DNA from: Deltaproteobacteria bacterium
GTDB lineage: Bacteria; Bdellovibrionota_C; UBA2361; SZUA-149; JAITKM01
Assembly (NCBI GenBank): GCA_031278395.1
Contig: JAITKM010000007.1
Coordinates: 62,001 to 126,000 of the forward strand
Reading direction: 5' to 3'
DNA length: 64,000 nucleotides
Shown here: positions 55,022 through 62,545 of the stretch, piece after piece
Numbering within the stretch: the first letter of the stretch is position 1
Layout: each line of letters opens with the position of its first letter
Notes under the pieces: generated by a model
Databases searched by the model: none
Told to the model about the DNA's origin: nothing
The model's input: the letters and a program-made list of their open reading frames with translations, nothing else
Position numbers and translations under genes: made by a program

Positions 55022-56725
55022 TTAGTCACCCTTTTTCGACTTCCATAAACGCAAAATAAAATCAAGCAGCAAAATTAGTCCAGCCAACAAAATCAAAAGC
55101 TGCCACAATTCTTGCCGCTTTTCATTTTCAGCTTTTTTACTCTCCGCATTAAGGTTCTCAAGATTCAAATCCTCATTAACATAAAATTTATGTCTCAGAT
55201 TAGTATTAGACTCTGTTGGATCAGCTATTTCATTGGCAAATCCTGCGCTACTACTATTTAACCAATCGATTAAGTTTAAAAACATAATTGAAGTTAAGGG
55301 AGTTTTTGCTCCCTCAAAAGGCAATAACTCAAACCCAATGCCTGCAAATCTTGTTCCTTCATTCTCACCAGCCACCATAATTGCTCCCTGTTCTGTATTA
55401 ATTATTGCCTGCGCCCACTTAGAAGGTTTAAAAATTAAAGAAGTCTTAAGCTCTAACAAGTTTAATTTTAAATACGAAGTAAGTATATGAGTATTTTCAA
55501 ATGACGTAACCTTAGGCAAATTAACTTTAAGAGGTGAATTTTGTTTATCTAGCGCCAAAGGAAAAAGCGGGTTTTCCCTTGGCGGCAAAATTAAAAGTGT
55601 CGGGATATGTTCGGCATATAATGGTGCTGTCCGATGAAAAATTAAAGTAGCGTACCGCTGAACTTCATTATGCGCTAATTTATTAAACTCCTCTGGCGCA
55701 ATAACTTTAAATTTAAAATTAGAAATATTTTTTAAACCTAGTTTTTCTTTTGCCAACTGTGAAATAACTAAAATGCTACTGGCAGCCGTATCAGCAACTG
55801 CAAGCTGGGCAGTATTATCCAAGGCTATGGAATCTATAAAATCCGCGGTCTGGTTCGGAAAAATTTCGAGTTTATAATTAACAGCGTCCGCTTGTTTCTC
55901 AGCTAATACAGTTTGGGCATTAAACAACACTTGAGCATTTGCGCCGGCTAGAAGTTTGATTTTTTGTTCCTCGATTAACTTAAAATCAGAGTTGCCTACT
56001 TGCTTAAATAATTTAACTGGAAATGTCGCGGAGCCAACTCCGGAATAAAATACTCCAGCTTGAAGTTTGCCATCTTGATTAAGTCTCAAACTATTAATAT
56101 AGGCATTGGACTGGGGGATACCGACAACTAAACTCGTTACCCGCTGAGTTAGTTGTTTTGTATCTCCCGCTATTTTATCGCTAACTACCAAGATTTTATT
56201 AAATACTGGATTCTGCAAAAGTTCAGCTAAGTTTAAGGTTAGATTATCCGAAGTTTTAGAAACTGTTATTTGATTTATAGCCCTTAGCACTTCGTTTTTA
56301 TCAGCCTCTTCTAAAACTTTCTCTAATTTAGGTGAGGTTTTAAAAACTGTCCAACTCCTGCTCTTAGGTTCAGTATTAAGTTGCTCTCTAACTTTTTCCA
56401 CAGCTAACTGTAAATGACTAACTCCGCTTTTTGAAACTGAGGACATGCTTAACGAATTATCAAACAAAATAACGTTGGTTGGCTTATACTTTTTAAGACT
56501 AGGCTGAATTAAAGCTAAAATTAACAAGCTTAAAGCTGTAAGTTCCAAAAAAAAACGCAGAGGTAATTTAATTTTTTGTTTAATAACCTTCCGTGCCGCA
56601 AGTTGTTTATAGATTAAGATACTCGAAACCTTCTTTAAATTACCTTGCGTTCGGTTCAAGTAGGCAAAGGCGAGCAGCGGCAAGGCGAACAATAAAAACA
56701 AAAACGGTAAATTACCAAAAATCAT
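55022..56725 (-). CDS. BatA-like membrane protein with degenerate VWA domain (second set)
   Basis: The 567-residue protein has a BatA N-terminal domain (FGNLPFLFLLFALPLLAFAYLNR, two helices, about 5-22 and 59-77), then a VWA-like region starting VILFDNSLSMS. A long extracytoplasmic part follows, and a C-terminal helix (about 540-558, LWQLLILLAGLILLLDFILRLW). The Asp-x-Ser-x-Ser site is kept as DNSLS. It is the third gene of a MoxR-DUF58-BatA unit on the minus strand. Confidence 0.8.
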   Translation of the reverse strand: MIFGNLPFLFLLFALPLLAFAYLNRTQGNLKKVSSILIYKQLAARKVIKQKIKLPLRFFLELTALSLLILALIQPSLKKYKPTNVILFDNSLSMSSVSKSGVSHLQLAVEKVREQLNTEPKSRSWTVFKTSPKLEKVLEEADKNEVLRAINQITVSKTSDNLTLNLAELLQNPVFNKILVVSDKIAGDTKQLTQRVTSLVVGIPQSNAYINSLRLNQDGKLQAGVFYSGVGSATFPVKLFKQVGNSDFKLIEEQKIKLLAGANAQVLFNAQTVLAEKQADAVNYKLEIFPNQTADFIDSIALDNTAQLAVADTAASSILVISQLAKEKLGLKNISNFKFKVIAPEEFNKLAHNEVQRYATLIFHRTAPLYAEHIPTLLILPPRENPLFPLALDKQNSPLKVNLPKVTSFENTHILTSYLKLNLLELKTSLIFKPSKWAQAIINTEQGAIMVAGENEGTRFAGIGFELLPFEGAKTPLTSIMFLNLIDWLNSSSAGFANEIADPTESNTNLRHKFYVNEDLNLENLNAESKKAENEKRQELWQLLILLAGLILLLDFILRLWKSKKGD

Positions 56726-56787
56726 AAAATATTATTCTAGTAGCTTGTAATATTTAAAACTTGTTCCCTACCCCTCTTCTTAGAAAA

Positions 56788-56858
56788 TTAAACCACAGAG
56801 CGCACAGAGAACAAAGAGTTTTTTATTAGAATCCTCCTCTGTACTCTCGGTAGTTTAA
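56788..56858 (+). repeat. CACAGAG-type palindromic repeat within the Bat operon
   Basis: TTAAACCACAGAGCGCACAGAG pairs imperfectly (about 16 of 20) with the reverse complement of CTCTGTACTCTCGGTAGTTTAA. It sits in the 172-base gap between DUF58 and the BatA-like gene. Partial relatives are at 23687 and 35289. Confidence 0.6.
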
Positions 56859-56897
56859 AAAAACCAGTTGTAAAGTTTTAGATGTACACCCTACTGG

Positions 56898-57785
56898 TTA
56901 GCGTAATAATCCTAAACTTGGCAGTCGTTGTAGCAGGACACTTTCTATATCTTCAGCAGTTGAAATCAGAACGTGCGGCACACCGGACTTTTTAGCAAAT
57001 TTCTCTATTTGCTCAATATGATCTACTAAAATTTTAAGATATTCACGTTTTGACTTCTCATCTAAAGCCAGCTCAATTACTGCATTACTTTCAACGTCCA
57101 ACACCTTGGTAGTTGTTAAATTTAATTCCAAATTTAACTCAGCTGGAGTTAGCACTTGCAATAAGACAACTTCAAAATTTTTCCCCACTAATAATTTAAT
57201 GCCTGCAATTATTTGTTCTAAATTACAAAGAAAATCAGAAATCACAAAACATTTTCCAGGGGTTTTGAGTTTTTGGACTGCTAACCCTAGCTCCAATGGC
57301 AAATCAATTTCTCCGCAAGGCGTAATTTTATTTAAAAAATTTTCAGCTTTGGCAATTAATCTTGGATTAATAAATTTTGGTGAATTCTCTTGTCCTAACA
57401 CAGAAAAAGTTACAGTATCTCCATCAGTCAAGGCAACATACCCTAAGGCTAAGGCTAACTTGGAACAAAAAGCAAACTTATGATCCTCACTCTGCATTGA
57501 ACCACTACCATCTAGCAGAAACATAACATTTAAGTCCTGCTCTTCACGAAATTGTTTAATATATAATCTATCCGAACGAGCGAAGGCTCCCCAGTCAATA
57601 TTTCTAAAATCATCACCTGGCGTATAAAGTTTATAATCTGAAAACTCTAAGCCATGCCCCTTTCTAAGCGAATTATGTCCGCCTTGACGTGAGCCTAAAA
57701 ACACACGTCGAGTATGAATTTTTAGCTGTTGTAACTGTTTATAAAAGCGCGGGGAAAAAGAGGATAGTAATAATTCGTCACTCAT
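56898..57785 (-). CDS. DUF58 protein with VWA-like fold (second set)
   Basis: The 295-residue protein has the DUF58 signature GHGLEFSDYKLYTPGDDFRNIDWGAFARS (about 42-68), then the VWA-like MFLLDGSGSMQS (about 90) and CFVISDFLCN. It starts 13 bases after the MoxR gene. Compared with the first set it lacks the middle insertion. Confidence 0.92.
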   Translation of the reverse strand: MSDELLLSSFSPRFYKQLQQLKIHTRRVFLGSRQGGHNSLRKGHGLEFSDYKLYTPGDDFRNIDWGAFARSDRLYIKQFREEQDLNVMFLLDGSGSMQSEDHKFAFCSKLALALGYVALTDGDTVTFSVLGQENSPKFINPRLIAKAENFLNKITPCGEIDLPLELGLAVQKLKTPGKCFVISDFLCNLEQIIAGIKLLVGKNFEVVLLQVLTPAELNLELNLTTTKVLDVESNAVIELALDEKSKREYLKILVDHIEQIEKFAKKSGVPHVLISTAEDIESVLLQRLPSLGLLR

Positions 57786-57798
57786 AAAACGATGAACC

Positions 57799-58800
57799 TT
57801 ATTTTTTCACCACTTCCTTAATCAAGGAATCTGCTGTAATACCTTCGGCTTCAGCTTGGTAATTCAAAATCAAGCGATGGCGCAGAGCTGGGGCCAGAGC
57901 AGAATTAATATCTTCATATGCTAAGTTTAGCCGACCATCTAACAAAGCGAAAACTTTAGCCGCCAGCAGCACTGATTGCGCACCGCGTGGACCTGGTCCA
58001 AAACGAACATATTCAGCTGTGGCATCCGTGCAATTTTTACTATTCGGCGTTAAGGCAAAAATTGTTCCAATTAGCAAATCCTCAAGTGGCGGAGCAATTA
58101 CTACACGTCGCACTAAAGTCCGCATCTGCATAATAATATTGGTAGTCTCAGCAGGCTCAAAAATTGGAGCAAGTTTGATATTCTGGGTGCTAGTTGTGCG
58201 TGAAAGAATTTCTTTTAATTCAGTCGAGTTTGGCGAGGGCATTAAAACTTTAAATAAAAAGCGGTCAAGTTGAGCTTCGGGCAAAGGATATGTGCCTTCT
58301 AATTCAACTGGGTTTTGAGTTGCCAACACAAAAAATGGCTCTGGCAAACGGTGAGTTGTGCCTAGCACGCTGACTTGATGTTCTTCCATTGCCTCAAGCA
58401 AGGCTGATTGGGTTTTAGGTCCAGTGCGGTTAACTTCGTCGGCAAGCACAATATTTGAAAAAATAGGACCTGGCTTAAAAACAAAAGAACGCCTACCGTG
58501 TTCGTCTTCGGTTAAAACCTGTGTGCCTGTAACATCGCTAGGCATTAAGTCAGAAGTAAATTGAATACGGTGAAATGATAGTCCCATGGTTTGGGCGATA
58601 GATTTGACTAGTAAAGTTTTGCCTAATCCAGGCGCACCTTCCAGTAAAACATGACCGCCCGCAAAAATAGCAGTTAAAGCTAGACGAATTGCTTCGGTCT
58701 GCCCGACGATTAATCTTGAAATTTCTGATTCAAGACGCTGAAAGGTGTTGGCAAATTCTGTAACTTGGCTACGTAATTCATTTTGATTATTTGGTTCCAT
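57799..58800 (-). CDS. MoxR family AAA+ ATPase (second set)
   Basis: The 333-residue ATPase has Walker A GAPGLGKTLL, IQFTSDLMPSDVTGTQVL, Walker B NIVLADEVNRTGPKTQSALLEAMEE and sensor region FFVLATQNPVELEGTYPLPEAQLDRFLFK, then GPRGAQSVLLAAKVFALLDGR. It leads the second MoxR-DUF58-BatA unit. The 244 bases upstream (58801-59044) show only short weak palindromes. Confidence 0.94.
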   Translation of the reverse strand: MEPNNQNELRSQVTEFANTFQRLESEISRLIVGQTEAIRLALTAIFAGGHVLLEGAPGLGKTLLVKSIAQTMGLSFHRIQFTSDLMPSDVTGTQVLTEDEHGRRSFVFKPGPIFSNIVLADEVNRTGPKTQSALLEAMEEHQVSVLGTTHRLPEPFFVLATQNPVELEGTYPLPEAQLDRFLFKVLMPSPNSTELKEILSRTTSTQNIKLAPIFEPAETTNIIMQMRTLVRRVVIAPPLEDLLIGTIFALTPNSKNCTDATAEYVRFGPGPRGAQSVLLAAKVFALLDGRLNLAYEDINSALAPALRHRLILNYQAEAEGITADSLIKEVVKK

Positions 58801-59044
58801 AGTAATATTATTGATAATATTTAGAGCTGCACAAAAACACTGGGAAAGGGCTATACTAAGCTTCTTTTGATTTGTCTATACAATCATATTTTAAGTTAAA
58901 AATCAGAACTTGCCTAATAAAACAAATTAATTGTAAGCCTAGAACTAGGTGGTTCAGAGAAACAAAACGGTAATGACAAATTAGTAATTATTTGGTCTAC
59001 AGGTAGACTAAATTATTACATAACCAACATTAATAAAACAATTT

Positions 59045-59728
59045 ATGAAAACTGGAAAACTGATTGTTGTAGAAGGGACTGATTGTTCTGGTAAGGAAAC
59101 GCAGACGAATTTATTAATTGAACGTCTCAAATCTGAAAATAGAAAAATAAAAAAACTTAGTTTTCCTGCATATAATACTCCAACGGGTAAAATTGTTGGC
59201 GGTTCATATCTGGGCAAAGAACATATTGGGCAAGGTCTATTTCCTGAAGGTGCAGCAAATGTTGACCCTAAGGTTGCAGCACTCTACTTTGCCGCTGACA
59301 GAAAATACAATGCTAAAAAGGTTATAGATTTGCTAGCTAACGGCACAAGCGTTTTACTTGACCGCTATATTGAAAGTAATATGGCGCATCAGGGTGGCAA
59401 ATTAGTAAGCCCAGCTGAGCGCAGGGCAATGTATAATTGGCTTGAAAAGTTGGAATATGAATTGCTTGAACTACCACGACCAGATTTAACAATTTTTTTA
59501 TATATGCCGTACCAATTTGCATTAGAATTAAAGAAAAACCGAGCTGAAACAGCTGATCAACATGAAAACAGCGTAGAGCATTTTTTACAGGCAGAAAAAG
59601 CTTTTCTTGAACTAGCTGAGCTTTACAAATTCCACCGAATCGATTGCGTGAAAAATAACCAAATCCGTAGTATTGATGAGATTCATCAAGAAGTTGCTTC
59701 CTTAGTGTCTGGGTTAATTTTTTCTTGA
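59045..59728 (+). CDS. tmk: Thymidylate kinase
   Basis: This enzyme phosphorylates dTMP for DNA synthesis. The 227-residue protein has the P-loop VEGTDCSGKETQT (about 8-20), the LSFPAYNTPTGKIVGG region, ADRKYNA, and LLDRYIESNMAHQGGK, the DRY motif. The lid is KKNRAETADQHE, with basic residues placed as in the family. Inserts around residues 50-75 make it longer than E. coli Tmk, so a related nucleotide kinase cannot be fully excluded. Confidence 0.88.
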   Translation: MKTGKLIVVEGTDCSGKETQTNLLIERLKSENRKIKKLSFPAYNTPTGKIVGGSYLGKEHIGQGLFPEGAANVDPKVAALYFAADRKYNAKKVIDLLANGTSVLLDRYIESNMAHQGGKLVSPAERRAMYNWLEKLEYELLELPRPDLTIFLYMPYQFALELKKNRAETADQHENSVEHFLQAEKAFLELAELYKFHRIDCVKNNQIRSIDEIHQEVASLVSGLIFS

Positions 59729-59735
59729 CTAGACA

Positions 59736-60578
59736 CTAATACCTAAAAACTCGTTCGTGCAGACGATTTACAGGGAGAGTTGTTTTATTACGAATTAGAC
59801 TAAATTCTGACCAATCCAGCGGAATGTTAAAATTTGCTCCAAATAACCAATGAGTATCAAGTAAATCTCGATCAAAGTAATATTGAAACGCAAATTGTAT
59901 GAATTGAACTGGATTATAAGTTGCCTTGAGTTTTAAAGAATCTCGATTACTAATACCTCTAGCATTAAAATCGTCATAACCCAAATAAACACGAGTTACT
60001 CCATAATCTTCTGAAAATGGAAGTCGAATTCCTAATTCAGCATTATAACCCCAGAACGCATATTCATTTGAGCCGTTTAAAACTGAATGAATTGCAGTCG
60101 TATTAAAATAAGTTTGGCGAGTTTTGCCCGCAACCCCTTCTTTTCTGGAGAAAGGTATAAAGCCATTAACTCTGGCGTCAAAATATTCTGACAAAAATTC
60201 CATCCCGATCCCCAACTGGTTATAAGTGTTATCATTAACTGTCCACTGTCTATCATAATAAACATTGGCTCCAACAACAGCTCCTTCATAAAAAAAGTTT
60301 GGTGTCCAAAGCCGAATACCAGCGCCAAGATTTAACTCTTCGCTCCTCCCACCGGCTTTCCAATTATTAGAATGAGTCCAAGCTGGATCAATAAAAAACA
60401 CTGCATTAGAATTCCCAGTTACATTTGTAAGACCGTCAAAGTGAAAATCGCCTGTATTTCGACTAGCTAAAAAATTAAAGTTAGGATTAGTAGTGTTTTG
60501 TGGATATTCAGCCAGAGCTAAAGTAGTTACATTTAACAAAATGAGGCAAGAGATTAGAGTTTTTTTAAAGTTGTTCAT
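59736..60578 (-). CDS. Stand-alone inverse-autotransporter-type outer-membrane beta-barrel
   Basis: I start at the ATG at 60578 (280 residues), which has a strong ribosome-binding site (AAAGGAAG) and a signal peptide ending LALA. The body matches the intimin/invasin barrel domain (inverse autotransporter beta-domain): LNLGAGIRLWT, GANVYYDRQWTVNDNTYNQLGIGMEF, YFDARVNGFIPFSRK, FWGYNAELGIRLPF and YLGYDDFNARG. Intimins continue with Ig-like passenger domains; this protein stops after the barrel (VNRLHERVFRY). Confidence 0.82.
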   Translation of the reverse strand: MNNFKKTLISCLILLNVTTLALAEYPQNTTNPNFNFLASRNTGDFHFDGLTNVTGNSNAVFFIDPAWTHSNNWKAGGRSEELNLGAGIRLWTPNFFYEGAVVGANVYYDRQWTVNDNTYNQLGIGMEFLSEYFDARVNGFIPFSRKEGVAGKTRQTYFNTTAIHSVLNGSNEYAFWGYNAELGIRLPFSEDYGVTRVYLGYDDFNARGISNRDSLKLKATYNPVQFIQFAFQYYFDRDLLDTHWLFGANFNIPLDWSEFSLIRNKTTLPVNRLHERVFRY

Positions 60579-60689
60579 ATTATTCTTCCTTTGTTTGGGA
60601 GAGCTCATTAAAAATTTCTTGCCTCCTAGCATGTTTTTATGATTAGCAAAACAAAATATTAAGCTCAAGCTCCTTATTACTAAATCCTT

Positions 60690-60926
60690 ATGTTAAACCC
60701 AATTGACTCAATAATCTTTGTAATTTTGAACGCCTTAGGTATTGTGCTGGCGTTTGTCTTAATCAAAACTTTGTGGTTTTCAATCAAACAATTACTCCGA
60801 GAGCGAAACTTAGCCTTTAACAACTCGAATAAAAAAACAACTAAAGTTAACCAATATCTCAAAGTAATTGACCTTGAAATAGCTAAACAAAAACAAAAAG
60901 AAAAAGAAAAAAAGATTATTCACTAA
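60690..60926 (+). CDS. Small single-pass membrane protein with basic tail
   Basis: The 78-residue protein has one membrane helix (about 7-29, IIFVILNALGIVLAFVLIKTLWF) and a strongly charged tail (KQKQKEKEKK). There is no clear ribosome-binding site. It is divergent from the beta-barrel gene. I do not recognise it. Confidence 0.5.
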   Translation: MLNPIDSIIFVILNALGIVLAFVLIKTLWFSIKQLLRERNLAFNNSNKKTTKVNQYLKVIDLEIAKQKQKEKEKKIIH

Positions 60927-60983
60927 ATTATAACCAAATCAACTATCTACACACGAACTGGAGACAACGGCAAAACAAGTATA

Positions 60984-61109
60984 TTAAGATGTTAAATGAA
61001 CCGGATATGGCACGCCTTTTTTATCCATTCCTAGTTTAAATAAAGAGTAAGCGTCATTAGCCAGATTTACTTCATCTTGATGCACACCGTAAAGAATTTC
61101 TCCAAGCAG
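60984..61109 (-). pseudogene. In-frame open tail behind the flavin oxidoreductase stop
   Basis: After the TAA at 61110-61112 the same frame continues open for 41 codons, reading LLGEILYGVHQDEVNLAND, AYSLFKLGMDKKG and VPYPVHLTS before the next stop. It has balanced, protein-like composition and no start codon near its beginning. It may be a remnant of another gene or a former C-terminus cut off by a nonsense mutation. Confidence 0.4.
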
Positions 61110-62534
61110 TTACTTTGAAATCAAACCAGTTTTGGTTATTAATGAACCTTCCTGATAATTATCATAATCCGTATTGACTGACCACAAATCATAATTTTTT
61201 CCACCAAGTAAATTCTGCGCAAGCATCCACCCCATCAGAATGGAATGATCCTGATTGTTATATTTAAAGGCGCCATAGCGACCTATAAAATGACAATTCT
61301 TAATTCCTCTCAAATATTGTTCAATTGGCTGAAGATCATTTCTATAATCTTTGTGATAGGTCGGATAAGATTTTGGTATTTTATATACAAATCCAGCTAA
61401 AATCTGGCACCTCTTTAATAAACCTGTTTGCTCAAGCTCGTTAGTCGCTAAACAGATATATTCTTCATTCGAATATTGCCATAACTTATCTTCGTTATAA
61501 CACCAATATTCTAACGCTAAAATAGTATAGTCATTTTCTCCATACAACTCTGGTACCCAATTCCTAAAATTAGTAATGCGCCCTAAATGCAATTCAGGCG
61601 AGTGCACATATAACCAATTATCGGAAAACAAATCTGTGCCTTCAACTTTTAGATAAACCATCACTGTATTACGGTAACATAATTTTTCGGCTTTCGCTTT
61701 GATAGCTGCGGGAACTTCTTGCATGCTGTTTAGCGCATCCGTAAGCGACATAGTAGAAATCACTTCATCATATGGCTCAACCGTTTTATTGTCATTTAAC
61801 AGCACACCTTGGGCAACATTATTTCTTACTACAACACCTTGCACACTGTGATTGTAATAAATTGTGCCGCCACGCTGGAGAACAGCATCCGCCATTCTCT
61901 GATACATGCTACCTGTTCCACCAACTGGATACGCAAATTCATCGACTAATGTTTTATGCGATGTTTTCCCTATTTTAAAAGCATTTAAAATAACTGCCAT
62001 TAACGATAAATTTTTGATTCGTTGCGCCGCAAAATCATCGTCTAAATTACGACAACTAACTCCCCATAGTTTTTCGCTATAGGTTTTGAAAAACATCTGA
62101 TAGAGTTTTTTTCCAAAACGGCGCGTAACCCAGGTTTCAAATGAACCATCTTGTTTGGTCGGTATGATTTTTTCCTTGAGATAAGCCAAAACACATTGCG
62201 CGGCTGTCCAGCAGCCAACTTTTGTTAGCGCATCAAAAGGCGCTATCGGATATAAAAAGAATTTTTTATTATAGTAGATACGCGTCAGACGATTAACCAT
62301 TTTATAATCCTGTCCCACGACTTCAAGCCATAATTTATTGACTCGTGTGTCGTAAGAGAAAAAACGGTGCGGACCAAGATCCACTATACAATCCCATAAG
62401 CGCAAACTTTTGCACATCCCTCCAACACTGTCGCTAGCTTCATAAACCACGACTTTCGTTGCAGGGTCTTTGGATAATTCAAACGCGGCTGTTAAGCCCG
62501 CTGCTCCAGCGCCGATAATTGCTATTTTTTTCAT
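61110..62534 (-). CDS. FAD-dependent amine-oxidase-type oxidoreductase (protoporphyrinogen oxidase / UDP-galactopyranose mutase-like)
   Basis: I start at the ATG at 62534 (474 residues), seven bases after a perfect GGGAGG. It has the dinucleotide-binding motif IAIIGAGAAGLTAAFELSK, EASDSVGGMCKS, the GPHRFFSYD segment, SEKLWGVSCRNLDDDFAAQRI, YPVGGTGSMYQRMADAVLQRGG and the C-terminal FAD block FIGRYGAFKYNNQDHSILMGWMLAQNLL. Relatives sit in polysaccharide gene clusters, and the neighbour is a GT-C-type glycosyltransferase. The exact substrate is unknown. Confidence 0.85.
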   Translation of the reverse strand: MKKIAIIGAGAAGLTAAFELSKDPATKVVVYEASDSVGGMCKSLRLWDCIVDLGPHRFFSYDTRVNKLWLEVVGQDYKMVNRLTRIYYNKKFFLYPIAPFDALTKVGCWTAAQCVLAYLKEKIIPTKQDGSFETWVTRRFGKKLYQMFFKTYSEKLWGVSCRNLDDDFAAQRIKNLSLMAVILNAFKIGKTSHKTLVDEFAYPVGGTGSMYQRMADAVLQRGGTIYYNHSVQGVVVRNNVAQGVLLNDNKTVEPYDEVISTMSLTDALNSMQEVPAAIKAKAEKLCYRNTVMVYLKVEGTDLFSDNWLYVHSPELHLGRITNFRNWVPELYGENDYTILALEYWCYNEDKLWQYSNEEYICLATNELEQTGLLKRCQILAGFVYKIPKSYPTYHKDYRNDLQPIEQYLRGIKNCHFIGRYGAFKYNNQDHSILMGWMLAQNLLGGKNYDLWSVNTDYDNYQEGSLITKTGLISK

Positions 62535-62545
62535 ATTAAACCTCC

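Noticed and set aside
60680-60862. 60-codon minus-strand frame opposite the small membrane gene
   Set aside because: It overlaps the plus-strand frame completely. The plus-strand product has a clearer membrane helix plus charged tail.
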